The notes under the pieces: generated by a model
What the model was told of the DNA's origin: nothing
The model's database searches: none
What the model saw: only the letters and a program-made list of their open reading frames with translations
Shown here: in pieces, positions 33,803 to 43,910 of the stretch
Position numbering within the stretch: position 1 is the stretch's first letter
How the letters are laid out: each line of letters opens with the position of its first letter
Assembly: GCF_900143205.1 (NCBI RefSeq)
Contig: NZ_FRDH01000003.1
Coordinates: forward strand, 186,001-250,000
Direction of reading: 5' to 3'
Length of the DNA stretch: 64,000 nt
Source of the DNA: Butyrivibrio hungatei DSM 14810
GTDB lineage: Bacteria; Bacillota; Clostridia; Lachnospirales; Lachnospiraceae
Position numbers and translations under genes: made by a program

Positions 33803-36439
33803 CTAATATACCGGAAACGCAGATATAATTTTACCATTTTTATCTAAATACATTTCAATTTCTAAACCGCTACCAGTTAATCCAGAATAGGTATTCCCCC
33901 TAATCTGTACACGATTACTATATGCTTCATTAATCGCATCTACCACATCCTGTGGACTCCACCTTTGTGAAAACAAGGAAGAATATCCTCCATTAGCAGA
34001 TTTCCTCATTCCATTAATCTCCACTTGTGCCTTGTACACCCCATATTGATTAGCAGCTGATTCTGTACCCTCAATAATTTTACCAGCTGTTCCTTCAATG
34101 TTGTCATAGTGATATCCTACCGCTTTCCCTTTTGGATTGGTCTGTCCTTCAAATATGTGTTCAATCGATGATTCCGTAAAATTGTCTACTCTATCTAACA
34201 TTTTTAAAGATGATTTGTCATATTTTTTAAAATCATCCTCTACAACATGCGCCACAGTATCATCAACTACATCTTTTGCAACCTTAGCTCCCTTATAGAG
34301 CTTACACAGATCACCTAGGCCGAAAACTCCGTTCATAACTCCGTTTATTCCAACATTCCACTTTAGCACTGTCTTGTCGGCATCGGATAGTTCTCCATCT
34401 GCAATAAGATCATTGTATACATTTCTTGTGTCAAGAACCAAGTCCTGCACATTCTGGGCTGCCTGGTTTGCAAAGAATAATCCAAGACCGCTTTTTACAC
34501 CAATAGCAGTTGCCATCCCCTTAAATATTGGAGACGTTGCTGTGTAAAGGAGCATATTTCCTACGAATTTGCCTCTATTATAAGCCTTTGGATTCTGAGT
34601 TTCGGCATTCATCTCAACACTTTTCACAGAGGCTTTGAACTTATCGCTTAGCTCAGCATAGCCTTTCCTCACCTTGAGAACTTCAGACAAAGTATCAGTT
34701 CCAGCTATCTTGTCAAAAGTTCCTGCCACCGTCTCAGCTTTAGAACCAACGATTTCTTCCGTAACGTCAGCTGTAAAATCAGAAATGCTTGCAAATGGCT
34801 TCAAGATACCTGTTGCATTACATGCGAACTTAGAGCACTTGTTCATGAGGCTTAGATACTTGGCATATCTCTCTTGTTCTTCACTAGTTTCCAGACTTGG
34901 ATTATGGGCTGTTCCATACTCGAAATTATCAAGCTCGTCCCTTGCTATTATTTTAGCTCTTTCAAGTTCAGCCTCAGTCATCTTGTATCCAGGCGTCACC
35001 CAGAGATCTACCAGTTCTTCCTGAGTCATATGCGCTTTAACCAGATCAAAATACCTGCTAAAGTAGCCTTGTGAGTAGATGTTATCAGAATCGCCATAAA
35101 AAGAATCTATGGCTGACATCTCTCTTTCATAGGCAAAAGAGCCTGTTTCTCTGTATCCATTCTGAATCGCAATAACATAATCCAAGATCTTATCATTTGC
35201 TGAGTCAGATAAATAGTCTGCATTCTTATTGAAAACAGAGTAATAGTCACCGGTATTTCTTGAGAGTTTCTCAAGAATTTCCATATCTGTCTGATTCTCA
35301 GCAGCAGTCAGTATATCTGCCACTCCATAAAGGCTCAATCCAAGCTCTTTTTGATGAGCATATAGCCCGGGATCTTTCTCTGCTTCATGGAATACATACG
35401 CTATACTTCTCACATTACTTACGCAATAAGAAAGGGTATCATCAAGGCTAAGGCAAAATGCATAGGATGTTCCGTAAGTGTTCACTGCTTTTCCATCCCC
35501 AGTCATTCTAAATACAGTAGCCGCACCCTCATGAGAAACTTCTATATTAAAGTCTCCTGTTATGAGCTTCTTTGAATTAAGATCATCTATAAACTTCTTA
35601 CCTCTGCTATTCTCTCTTAGGTAACTGCTCATACCTTTTCCTGCAGCAGAAACTTCCACGTACTTATCACTAGCATATGGCGAATATGGTCCATAATCCT
35701 TATGCTCAATGAACTTATTAGCCATCCTCTGGACTATGTCATGCTTTTCCTTGGCTCCATAGGAGTTCTCATCCACGACCATCTCATACTGTCTGTATGA
35801 ATACTCATAGCAGTGAGCAAGAATCCCCTGTCTATACGGATTCAAATTGTCCCAGTTTTCAAGAGCTCCTTCAAATCCATAAGTTCCAGTTCTCATGTCG
35901 TAAGTCATGTACTCACGGATGATTGCATCTTTTTTCTCATCGCCTGTATAGAGGATGTCATCAATATCTGTATTTGTGACTGATGACATCATCCAGGTAA
36001 ATATGTTCTCTGGAGTTGAATATTCAAAAGGGATCTCTATTGTATTGCCCATATATGTTACAGGCATTGTCCTATGTTCCTGCGTGGATCTCATAAGCTC
36101 ATATATCCTTACGTGGAACGGATCTTCTATGAGCTCATCAGCGTCATCATAAACTCCACCAGAAAAGTCACTTAAGTTCTCTCTTTTTTCTTCTAGGGCT
36201 TTCGTATCCGAGTAATCAAAAGCAAGATTTATCTTGCTGATTCCTTCTATTCCGGAACTTTCAATGGCTTCGTTTGCTTCTTCCATGGCTGATACAACAT
36301 TTGCAAAGTATGTAGATACTTTCTGCATTTCATCAGAGTTGTATGCGTTAAACCTATCAAGCCAGTTGGTCTTGTTTGTCTTAAATGTCTGCGGGGCATA
36401 CCCGCCACCTGATGCTTCTAAAATATTTTCCTGTGACAC
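33803..36439 (-). CDS. Type VII polymorphic toxin 1 with EndoU nuclease tip
   Basis: The 878 residues share a long N-terminal trunk (about 1-720) with the proteins at 52433-56041 and 57544-60759: a PQTFK opening, a helical AMEEANEAIESSGIEGISK segment, and a late hydrophobic TSPIFKGMATAIGVKSGLGLFFANQ stretch. The last 120 residues are a bacterial EndoU-type RNase domain: His in EHIFEG (about 761), His in VGYHYD (about 777), the SSLFSQRWSPQDV segment, and the terminal GKIISAFPVY strand. EndoU toxins cleave RNA, often tRNA, in rival cells. It starts with GTG; the paralogue at 60759 starts MS at the same place. It follows the TadZ-like gene in the secretion operon, so it is a likely substrate. 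Confidence 0.85.
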   Translation of the reverse strand: MSQENILEASGGGYAPQTFKTNKTNWLDRFNAYNSDEMQKVSTYFANVVSAMEEANEAIESSGIEGISKINLAFDYSDTKALEEKRENLSDFSGGVYDDADELIEDPFHVRIYELMRSTQEHRTMPVTYMGNTIEIPFEYSTPENIFTWMMSSVTNTDIDDILYTGDEKKDAIIREYMTYDMRTGTYGFEGALENWDNLNPYRQGILAHCYEYSYRQYEMVVDENSYGAKEKHDIVQRMANKFIEHKDYGPYSPYASDKYVEVSAAGKGMSSYLRENSRGKKFIDDLNSKKLITGDFNIEVSHEGAATVFRMTGDGKAVNTYGTSYAFCLSLDDTLSYCVSNVRSIAYVFHEAEKDPGLYAHQKELGLSLYGVADILTAAENQTDMEILEKLSRNTGDYYSVFNKNADYLSDSANDKILDYVIAIQNGYRETGSFAYEREMSAIDSFYGDSDNIYSQGYFSRYFDLVKAHMTQEELVDLWVTPGYKMTEAELERAKIIARDELDNFEYGTAHNPSLETSEEQERYAKYLSLMNKCSKFACNATGILKPFASISDFTADVTEEIVGSKAETVAGTFDKIAGTDTLSEVLKVRKGYAELSDKFKASVKSVEMNAETQNPKAYNRGKFVGNMLLYTATSPIFKGMATAIGVKSGLGLFFANQAAQNVQDLVLDTRNVYNDLIADGELSDADKTVLKWNVGINGVMNGVFGLGDLCKLYKGAKVAKDVVDDTVAHVVEDDFKKYDKSSLKMLDRVDNFTESSIEHIFEGQTNPKGKAVGYHYDNIEGTAGKIIEGTESAANQYGVYKAQVEINGMRKSANGGYSSLFSQRWSPQDVVDAINEAYSNRVQIRGNTYSGLTGSGLEIEMYLDKNGKIISAFPVY

Positions 36440-36457
36440 GTCTCTTACACGCTGTTT

Positions 36458-37456
36458 TTATAAAACAGCTTCTGCGGCCTTTCTGTAATGTCCTTTTTCA
36501 AGTATTTCACCCATATCGCAATCAAGGTCTAATGAAATCCTTTCGGCAAGCGGCATGGTAATGTACTGCAAATCATCATCTAAAACAGCTTCTGTCTGCA
36601 CTATTACGGTATATCCACCATATCCTTCAAACAGATCCAAATACTTTTTTAGTCTGCTATCGTTTAATGGCCTGTTTGTTACAACTACATGACGAGTATC
36701 ATCCATGATATCCTGCAAAAGTTCTGGAGTAACAACGCACTCCTGCTCGACTATCACATAGTCATACTCTCCCTTTGCTGCAAAAGTGTGGGCAAGGCTA
36801 TTGAGCATTGCCGGAGTAAGATGATAATGAAAAAGATATTTCTCAAAGGCTGGAAGGTAGTCAAATTCACCATGAACTATGTTCTTCTTGATCTTCTCAT
36901 AGGAATCACTGGTCAGGTTAATGACTGCTGCCGCAAGATCCTTACTTGCGTAATCTAGCATAAACTTACCCGCATCAAGCTTCTCGTAATAGTTCTGCAT
37001 ATTTTCTGCATCAATATAGAGTACTTTTCTGTTCATCTGAGAAAGTCTGGCGGCAATAGAAAGTGCTGTTATAGTTTTGCCAGCTCCACCATATGGTGAA
37101 GACACAGCAACAATCTGACACTTTCTTTTATTATCAGCATCCTTAAGAACTTCGTTTCCCAAAATCCTGAGTATCGCTTCAGAGCCTTCCATCTTGTTGA
37201 CAGTAAGCCCGGTATTTATATGCTCTCCAATCATAAAGGTGACGTCAGCCACATTTTTTCCAGAAGTTTTATTTATGAAAGCTTCATCAACGAACTCTAC
37301 ATTTACCCTGTGCAAAGCTTTTCTTGAAGCTTCAAACGCCTTTTCATCTGTTATGAATTCCAAAGCTATATCACGTCTCATTTTAGAAACGAGTTTTCCA
37401 ACTATCTTGTCGATATATTCTTTATCCGGACTGGAGATCCTAACCTTCATTCCCAT
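36458..37456 (-). CDS. TadZ/CpaE-like ParA-family ATPase of the secretion locus
   Basis: The 332 residues have a receiver-like N-terminal domain (about 1-100) and a MinD/ParA-type P-loop ATPase. The Walker A reads SPYGGAGKT near residue 120, so the signature lysine of the deviant motif is replaced. LYIDAENM is the switch-like Asp strand, and YDYVIVEQE is the second acidic strand. The layout resembles TadZ/CpaE proteins that place secretion machines in the cell. It lies between the FHA gene (17 bp) and the toxin (18 bp). I infer a role in positioning or assembling this type VII apparatus. Confidence 0.8.
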   Translation of the reverse strand: MGMKVRISSPDKEYIDKIVGKLVSKMRRDIALEFITDEKAFEASRKALHRVNVEFVDEAFINKTSGKNVADVTFMIGEHINTGLTVNKMEGSEAILRILGNEVLKDADNKRKCQIVAVSSPYGGAGKTITALSIAARLSQMNRKVLYIDAENMQNYYEKLDAGKFMLDYASKDLAAAVINLTSDSYEKIKKNIVHGEFDYLPAFEKYLFHYHLTPAMLNSLAHTFAAKGEYDYVIVEQECVVTPELLQDIMDDTRHVVVTNRPLNDSRLKKYLDLFEGYGGYTVIVQTEAVLDDDLQYITMPLAERISLDLDCDMGEILEKGHYRKAAEAVL

Positions 37457-37473
37457 TTCTTTTCCTCTGCTTA

Positions 37474-38283
37474 TTACCTTATCTCTACTGCAAACTCCAT
37501 ATCGGAGAGCTTTATAGTGTCACCATTTTTCAGACGGATCTTTTCCCCATTCTGAAGGCGTTTCCCATACATATAAGTCCCATTGCGGCTGTGATCGTCC
37601 TCAATAAAATACTCTCCATTTTCTCTCACGATCACACAATGAAGCCTGCTGATAGATGGGTTGATGGTTATTGTGCCTTCCACGTCAACAGAATTTCCGA
37701 TCCTGAAAATATCAGTGCTGTCATAAAGTGCAAAATGTCCATAATCACCCTGATATCTAAGAACAAGCTCTGAGGAATCCAGGTGAATGGGGGCTCTTTG
37801 CATGTCACAGCTTTTTTCAGCTTGCATCGCGCCAAAAAAGTCATCTATGCTTTCAAAAGCATCCTTTCCCGTCATCTTATCAACTATCTCTTTACACTGA
37901 TTTTCCCAGGCAGCATTTTCAAGCTCCTTGTCTTTTGCATCATCTCTTACCACAGGAACCACCATAAACCTTGTTGAGTTTTCTTTCGCGTCACTGAATA
38001 GGTACTCCCCACTGATCTGTAAATAGCTTCTTTCCAGGAATTCACTTTCATCAATGGCAGCCACAACTTCTGCCATATCTTTGGCAAAAGAGCTGCTTAC
38101 ATTTAGCCCAGTAAGTCCATCGATAGGATAAATGATCTGCGATTCTCCATTCATATAGATCTTGGCTGGTAAAATAACCTTATCCGTATTTAGAGACGTA
38201 ACCGCCTTTAGGCCAAGCCCGGACCATCTCTCATTTTCCTCTAAAAGAGCTAAAATATAGGATTCGTGTTTTTCAAATTTCAT
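37474..38283 (-). CDS. FHA-domain protein (DUF6382-like N-terminus)
   Basis: The 269-residue protein has a C-terminal FHA domain (about 190-269) with the phosphothreonine-binding residues in FRIGNS, SISRLHC and HSRNGTYM. The N-terminal 170 residues resemble the DUF6382 domain often paired with FHA in Firmicutes. The ATG at 38283, behind GGAGAGAAG, overlaps the end of essC by 11 bp, so the two are coupled. FHA domains bind phosphothreonine; no Ser/Thr kinase gene is in the window. In place of EssB, which is missing, this protein could bridge EssC and other parts, but that is speculation. Confidence 0.83.
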   Translation of the reverse strand: MKFEKHESYILALLEENERWSGLGLKAVTSLNTDKVILPAKIYMNGESQIIYPIDGLTGLNVSSSFAKDMAEVVAAIDESEFLERSYLQISGEYLFSDAKENSTRFMVVPVVRDDAKDKELENAAWENQCKEIVDKMTGKDAFESIDDFFGAMQAEKSCDMQRAPIHLDSSELVLRYQGDYGHFALYDSTDIFRIGNSVDVEGTITINPSISRLHCVIVRENGEYFIEDDHSRNGTYMYGKRLQNGEKIRLKNGDTIKLSDMEFAVEIR

Positions 38284-41200
38284 CTTCTCTCCATACAGGT
38301 GTCTTTGCTTTGAACAGATCACCTTCCTTAAGCATAAACATTTCTCCAGGTTTTAAGCGCTTGCTATTAGCTGTCTTGAAGCTGTTAGTTGGCTCGATAA
38401 CCTTAAGATTTCCAACATTTTCATACATGAGAACCTGCTTAAATCCTGTAACAATACGAATAAGTTCATTGGCGCCATAAGAAATTGATGCATTAGGCAC
38501 ATCCGTCAAAATGATAGCCACCTTCATACTCTTATATTTGTTAACGATATCTCTGTACCTTCCCATACTCATAGCCGATGATGAAGCTAATGTATAGTAT
38601 TCTGATGAGCCCAGAACGATCACAATAAGTGGCTCTTTATCAAGAGCATCCATATTTCCGGCAATAATGCTCTCTTTTCTCTTTGAAAGAACTTTGACTA
38701 CACCATCAATCTGCTTATCAATATCTTCAGGATTAAGAGTATATGTCTTTACTGACTCAAGCTCTGCACAATCTTTCATCAGGCGGTCATATGAATCCAG
38801 AATATGGAATTCAACTGGAGCCTGCTCCCTTCTGGCATCAAGAGATCTGATGATATAGTTGATATAGCTCTTTCTACCTGTATGTCTCTGCTGTCCAGCA
38901 ATAGCCAGCATGTTTTTGACAGCCAGATTAATGAGTACCGGAGCTGTATCTGAATAATTGATACCAAGAAGCAGCTGATAAGGCTCCCACTTTACTGCTC
39001 CATAATTCTTGTAAACAAATTCTTCAGTGTAAACTGCAGGCACAACAGGAATAGCGTTTTTGACATAACCGCTATATCTGGCATTGACACTAGCGATGTA
39101 CTCTCTTATCTGGTCAATCTTGTCAATCTCTCGTTCTGCATCAAATGCCTGATAAATCTGTATCTCATAAATATTTCGATCGATCTGCGTAATTCCACGT
39201 CCCGGCACATCATCAGGCCTTAGCTTACATTTTCTAAAGAGCAGGTCATAATCCATCTTGTCATTACTATTAAGCACCAATCTCTTAGGGCTTGATGTAA
39301 TGATCTTGTTACTGATCCCATTTACCTGAGGTGCTGTTACTATAGTCGTAATTCCCATTGAATTACCTTCTCTGCACACTTCGACCAGAGAATCTATGAG
39401 ACCAGGATAAGCTTCTTTAAAAGCAAGATAGTTTTCAAGCATGAACACTATCTGAGGAAGGTCCTTTTTACCGGATTGTCTGTAAGCGCTGTATGAACTG
39501 ATACCATACTCAGATAAAAGAGTTTTTCTCCTATTGATCTCTTTGCCCAGCATCTTTAGCAGGTTTTTGACCTTTTCAGTTTCATCCTCAGTCGCCACAT
39601 CGGCAACGTGGGCAAGCGGAGCAAAATTGCACATAATAGTAGAGGCAAAGTCCATTATGTAAAAAGATACTTCCTGAGGTGAATAATTATCTGCAACTCT
39701 TTTGATGATGGTCTGCAAGGTATTGGTCTTACCAGATTGAGATGTACCGATTATCAGCATATTCTCCTGTGTAAGATCAAGGTAGTCTGCTCCTTGATAC
39801 TGCTTGGCAGGATCATCATAAATTCCCATGTCTATCACCACATCATCAGTCTTTGTAAGCGCCTTACTGGGGATGATAACCTTATTAGGAAGTGGTGGAA
39901 GACATATTGGAGGAAGCTTTTCTATCTTCATCAGCTCACAGTATTCACCTATCCTGTCTATGATGGCATCAAGCTGAGTTTCGTCACCCTCTTCTTTTTC
40001 ACTTCCCTGTTCATAGATCTTATGCCTTGAGCCATCGAGCTCAACTACATTGATCTCATACTTACTCTTTTCATCAAGACCCTCAACATGGGTTGTCGCT
40101 CCACTATATCCTGACTGGAACAGTTCAAAGAGCTCGTTATTGCCCACCTGGAGATAAGCTCTACCTGGTTCTTTTATCTCAGCAGCAAGAGGAGACTTTA
40201 AAACCTCATTACTATCCCTGCTATCCTGAACCTTCAGACAGAGTTTGAATCTTGAATTACTCCAGATCTGATCATTTACGACACCTGCAGGCTTCTGCGT
40301 TGCAAGGATCAGATGAACGCCCAGGCTTCGTCCGATACGCGCAGTACTTATGAGTTCTTTCATGAACTCCGGATGCTCATTTTTGAGCTCTGCAAACTCA
40401 TCAACGATCAGAACCAAATGCGGAAGTGGTGTCGGTGTAACCTTATCCTTGAATAACTTTATATAGTCATCAATGTGGTTAACTTCATACTTTGCAAAAA
40501 GCTCCTGTCTTTTTAAGAGCTCTGCTTTGATAGAACTAAGTGACCTGTCAATCTGCTTGCCATCTATATTGGTTATGGAACCATTCATGTGAGGAAGGTC
40601 CTTAAACTGGTTTGCCATTCCACCACCCTTAAAGTCGATGATGATAAAGCCAACTTCGTAAGGATGGAACAAACTTGCAAGAGATAAGACAAAGGACTGG
40701 ATTATCTCTGACTTACCAGAGCCTGTAGTTCCTGCCACAAGCCCATGAGGGCCATGCGCTTTCTCATGTATATCAAGTGAAATGGTGGCTCCATCTGCTC
40801 TAACTCCAAGAGGAGCAGCCATACTCTCGTAGATCCTGGATTCTTTCCACCTTTTACCAAGGTCAAGATCATAGGCATTTAAGATTCCTAGAATGTCATA
40901 GAGACTTACATTTTTAGGAAGACCATTTTCAATGCTCATCTCATCAATAAAGATTCCTGCCATCTTCTCTGCTGCTCTTGACACCCTCTCATCAGATAGC
41001 TCTTTATAATCAAATTCGTGCCTGATGGTTCCATCAGCCACATTCTGCACATAACCCTTGTTCTGATTTACATCCAAAAATACTCTCTCATCGCAGTCAT
41101 GATTTATCAGTTCCTCATGCTCTTCAAAGAACACAAATGTAAATCCAAGCTTTCTTGCATCCTCAACGAACCTGTTGATAGGATGTCCGCTTATCATCTC

Positions 41201-42823
41201 CGATCTGTAAACCAGAACAACATAGTCTTTAAAATTCTCTTTCTTACCTGCATTTTCTCTCTGAGACAGCAGATTAAACAAATACTCTTTTCCCGTCTTA
41301 GCGCTTTCTTCATCATAGATAAAGAGTCTTTTTCCGTTATCATCAGTTGTGTGTTTGATCCAGCGCACCCAGGAGAGCTCTTTTAGATCGCACTCATCCA
41401 TGATCAGAAAGATCTTGAGATCATTATAAAAATGCTGTGCAGAAAGAGATATGATCACATTCTTAAGGAAAGTCAAAAGCTTGTCTCTCCTGCCGATAAC
41501 ACCTACAGCGTTATTGTCATGGAGATTCAACATAACAGGCACATCGTCTATATACTCATAGCAGTCATGTATCTGCTCTGGATAATTGACATACTCATCT
41601 TCAACTTCCAGTATTTCCCTTGCTCCATATTCAATCTGATTGTTTGACAATTCCGTGCCCTGGCCTACACTTATGCACATATAATCGGAATGGTCCTTTT
41701 CTTTTTCAAAAAGATGAGCATCAAAATTTTCTATTTCATCAAGAGAAGTATCTGCAGAAATTTCCATCTTATTCAGAACAAGCTTCTCTTCTGCTCTTGC
41801 CTCCTCTATAGCCTTTACCTTGCCATCTATATAGCTTTGATACTTCTCAACTCTTTCTACCAGTTTCTTTTTATAGTTCTTGCGAACCTGAACCATTCGC
41901 ATAATGGATACAATAATGCTGGATACCATAAAAAAAGCAAAATAAAAAACATAGATTCCGCTTCTGCCCATGGCTATCCTAAGAGCCATCATTCCGCCCA
42001 TGGTAATGATCATAGGAAGAAGAGATAGTAAATAACTCTTAGTCGGCTCTGCCGGCTTATTTGGCGGTGCTATGACCTTGAGCTTTTTATCCGGAACTGT
42101 ATATCTTTGTCTTACGCTTCTGATAAATCTTGGATACTTAAGAGCGTTATTGGATTCCTCCATTTTTTTGCAGGACAGTTTTGTTGAAATGCTGGCAATG
42201 CTTGATGTCCTAAGCTGATCGCCTTCTATGAAGAATATATGCCCGCTTAGAGAAAAGAACTGCTTATTGCTAAGGGTCACTTTCTTTTCATTAAAAAATA
42301 CCCCATTAACAGTTATTCCAAACTTGGAATTGGACAGATCGATCTCGTACATTCCTTGTCCCAAATGTGAATAGACGATGTAATCATTCCCAAGCCTGTC
42401 ATCATCCACGAATATGTCTGCATTATCAACTCGTCCTATGACATAATTGCCGCCAACCGGCGTGTCTATGACAAACAGGTAGTTGTCCTGAATATTTCCA
42501 AAATCAAAAGAAAAATCCAAATATAAAAAAGTAGTATTAGATTCCTGATATCTGATCTCAACTCTTTCACCAGGAATTAATACTGTCAGCTCTTCTTTAA
42601 TATTTGGATTTTGTCTTGATACAAAATAAACATCACCATCACAAGTAGCTGTGAACCTGTCATCCTGCCGTGATATCTCTATTTTGTAATCGCAAAAGAA
42701 ATTATTTTTTTTAAAATTTATCTGACATTCCTTGTACGTTCCCAAGGATAAACCTTCCATATCCTCAGTTATAACGACGTCTTTGTTTATCTTATTTCCA
42801 TATACCGATAATTTGTAATCCAT
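38273..42823 (-). CDS. essC: Type VII secretion ATPase EssC/YukB
   Basis: The 1516-residue membrane ATPase is the motor of type VII secretion. The N-terminal 230 residues contain FHA-like modules (VIGRVDNADIFV is one). Two membrane helices lie at about 268-312. A linker leads to three FtsK/SpoIIIE modules. D1 has Walker A GTTGSGKSE (about 700) and Walker B LIVDEFAEL. D2 has GTSQSGKTN (about 1028) with a weak FMLENY Walker B. D3 (about 1311) reads GQQRHTGRKS and has lost the normal GK[ST], as is common in EssC. D1 should be catalytic, with D2 and D3 binding substrates. It lies between the small helical proteins and the FHA gene. Confidence 0.93.
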   Translation of the reverse strand: MDYKLSVYGNKINKDVVITEDMEGLSLGTYKECQINFKKNNFFCDYKIEISRQDDRFTATCDGDVYFVSRQNPNIKEELTVLIPGERVEIRYQESNTTFLYLDFSFDFGNIQDNYLFVIDTPVGGNYVIGRVDNADIFVDDDRLGNDYIVYSHLGQGMYEIDLSNSKFGITVNGVFFNEKKVTLSNKQFFSLSGHIFFIEGDQLRTSSIASISTKLSCKKMEESNNALKYPRFIRSVRQRYTVPDKKLKVIAPPNKPAEPTKSYLLSLLPMIITMGGMMALRIAMGRSGIYVFYFAFFMVSSIIVSIMRMVQVRKNYKKKLVERVEKYQSYIDGKVKAIEEARAEEKLVLNKMEISADTSLDEIENFDAHLFEKEKDHSDYMCISVGQGTELSNNQIEYGAREILEVEDEYVNYPEQIHDCYEYIDDVPVMLNLHDNNAVGVIGRRDKLLTFLKNVIISLSAQHFYNDLKIFLIMDECDLKELSWVRWIKHTTDDNGKRLFIYDEESAKTGKEYLFNLLSQRENAGKKENFKDYVVLVYRSEMISGHPINRFVEDARKLGFTFVFFEEHEELINHDCDERVFLDVNQNKGYVQNVADGTIRHEFDYKELSDERVSRAAEKMAGIFIDEMSIENGLPKNVSLYDILGILNAYDLDLGKRWKESRIYESMAAPLGVRADGATISLDIHEKAHGPHGLVAGTTGSGKSEIIQSFVLSLASLFHPYEVGFIIIDFKGGGMANQFKDLPHMNGSITNIDGKQIDRSLSSIKAELLKRQELFAKYEVNHIDDYIKLFKDKVTPTPLPHLVLIVDEFAELKNEHPEFMKELISTARIGRSLGVHLILATQKPAGVVNDQIWSNSRFKLCLKVQDSRDSNEVLKSPLAAEIKEPGRAYLQVGNNELFELFQSGYSGATTHVEGLDEKSKYEINVVELDGSRHKIYEQGSEKEEGDETQLDAIIDRIGEYCELMKIEKLPPICLPPLPNKVIIPSKALTKTDDVVIDMGIYDDPAKQYQGADYLDLTQENMLIIGTSQSGKTNTLQTIIKRVADNYSPQEVSFYIMDFASTIMCNFAPLAHVADVATEDETEKVKNLLKMLGKEINRRKTLLSEYGISSYSAYRQSGKKDLPQIVFMLENYLAFKEAYPGLIDSLVEVCREGNSMGITTIVTAPQVNGISNKIITSSPKRLVLNSNDKMDYDLLFRKCKLRPDDVPGRGITQIDRNIYEIQIYQAFDAEREIDKIDQIREYIASVNARYSGYVKNAIPVVPAVYTEEFVYKNYGAVKWEPYQLLLGINYSDTAPVLINLAVKNMLAIAGQQRHTGRKSYINYIIRSLDARREQAPVEFHILDSYDRLMKDCAELESVKTYTLNPEDIDKQIDGVVKVLSKRKESIIAGNMDALDKEPLIVIVLGSSEYYTLASSSAMSMGRYRDIVNKYKSMKVAIILTDVPNASISYGANELIRIVTGFKQVLMYENVGNLKVIEPTNSFKTANSKRLKPGEMFMLKEGDLFKAKTPVWREDEI

Positions 42824-42836
42824 CTTAATATCCTAC

Positions 42837-43163
42837 TCAGTATGCACTCTGTTGTGCAGTGGCAACGTTATTTTCAATGTCGTCACCGCCGTCTTTATCA
42901 ACCGTTTTAAAATCCTCCAAGGTTGCTTCTACATATAGTCTCAAACTTTCATACACACAGAAAAGCTCAACAGCCTGATCATACATGTTTTCCAACGAGC
43001 ATCTAAGGCATGTAGTCGTAAGTCCTGAATACACCTCATCTACCAGATTTGTCTTTATGTTTGATAGACTGATAGCCATTTCACGGGCTTTTTCCCTGCA
43101 TGTAGTAAATTCTTCAGACAATGTATTCATATCTGATTCAGATAGTTTTACACTCTTTCCCAT
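42837..43163 (-). CDS. Small helical protein of the type VII locus
   Basis: The 108-residue protein is predicted to be an all-helical hairpin with five cysteines (TTCREK, TTCLRCS and LFCVY among them) and no WXG. It lies 13 bp before essC and 12 bp after the WXG-like gene. Size and position suggest an Esx-like substrate partner or chaperone. I do not recognise a family. Confidence 0.65.
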   Translation of the reverse strand: MGKSVKLSESDMNTLSEEFTTCREKAREMAISLSNIKTNLVDEVYSGLTTTCLRCSLENMYDQAVELFCVYESLRLYVEATLEDFKTVDKDGGDDIENNVATAQQSAY

Positions 43164-43175
43164 ATTAAGCCTTCT

Positions 43176-43466
43176 TTATACCAATTTTTGAACTGATGGC
43201 GAGTCAGATACAAAACTGTCCACATGTGAACACAGCTCTGATACTGCCGAAGCAAGTTCTGTATAGTCATTGTTAAAATTATCAAGGTAATCACTAACAG
43301 CAGTTAATACAGACTGACACATTTCATAAGATGCGCCTTCCCAGTTGCCGTTATTTACAATGTTTCTGATAGTCTCCCTGTGTTCGTCAAGGGCTGAAAA
43401 TGCATCAAGCATAGTCTGATGTTCATCTTCATAAGTCCCGATCTTTAATTCATCGACTTGGATCAT
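43176..43466 (-). CDS. WXG100-like small protein
   Basis: The 96-residue protein fits the WXG100 helix-turn-helix format with a central turn NGNWEGASY (Trp42, Gly44). The two flanking helices run about 15-38 and 46-72. WXG100 proteins form dimers that are secreted by EssC-type systems. The acidic N-terminus and the C-terminal SDSPSVQKLV lack an obvious YxxxD/E export signal. It lies 14 bp after the 127-residue gene. Confidence 0.75.
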   Translation of the reverse strand: MIQVDELKIGTYEDEHQTMLDAFSALDEHRETIRNIVNNGNWEGASYEMCQSVLTAVSDYLDNFNNDYTELASAVSELCSHVDSFVSDSPSVQKLV

Positions 43467-43480
43467 GTCCCTTATCTCCT

Positions 43481-43864
43481 CTAGTCATCGTATATCCAGT
43501 GAACAACTTCTACTTCCTCATAAAGGTCTTTTTCCAACTCGGATATCATATTTTCAAGAAATTCTATTATCTCATCGATTTCGCCGAACATAGTGCTGCA
43601 GCCTTCATCCAGCGTTCCAATATCCTCAAAAAAGCCGTCTCTGTAAGGAATATAAATATCATCGTGGTATATGCCTGAAAGATATTCGCACTCTTCATAA
43701 ACAACTGTATTGCAGCTTTCAGCCGCACTATCTGCAGAAGATTGATACCCTTCAGCAGATTCCTTGCACTCGGTAAGTGTATCTATGAGAGACTGACAGT
43801 TATCAATCTTTGCCCTTATTTCAGGTCTTTCACGTGTTTCCTTGGTTACTATCTGATGTCCCAT
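43481..43864 (-). CDS. Small acidic helical protein of the type VII locus
   Basis: The 127-residue protein is acidic, largely helical and has six cysteines (NCQS, TECKES, ESCN, EECEY, GCSTM). It has no recognised family and no WXG. It might be a secretion chaperone or a partner for the trunk of the toxins, as DUF5082-type proteins are in other Firmicutes. It is the first gene after the hairpin at 43879-43904, which may set its expression below that of the two Esx genes ahead. Confidence 0.6.
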   Translation of the reverse strand: MGHQIVTKETRERPEIRAKIDNCQSLIDTLTECKESAEGYQSSADSAAESCNTVVYEECEYLSGIYHDDIYIPYRDGFFEDIGTLDEGCSTMFGEIDEIIEFLENMISELEKDLYEEVEVVHWIYDD

Positions 43865-43878
43865 ACTTTTCCTTAGTC

Positions 43879-43904
43879 AATTGCCCCGATCACTCGGGGC
43901 AATT
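43879..43904 (-). promoter_or_regulatory. Intra-operon hairpin behind the Esx genes
   Basis: AATTGCCCCGA and TCGGGGCAATT form a perfect 11-bp stem with a 4-nt loop between the second Esx-like gene and the rest of the operon. The minus strand continues with GACTAAGG, with no U-tract, so a stability or processing hairpin is more likely than a full terminator. Confidence 0.65.
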
Positions 43905-43910
43905 TGTTAA

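Noticed and set aside
33803..36439. Calling the toxin trunks LXG domains
   Set aside because: No clear LxG motif and much greater length; left as an unnamed trunk.
37474..38283. Naming the 269-residue FHA protein EssB
   Set aside because: No membrane helix and no EssB pseudokinase pattern visible; only position hints at it.
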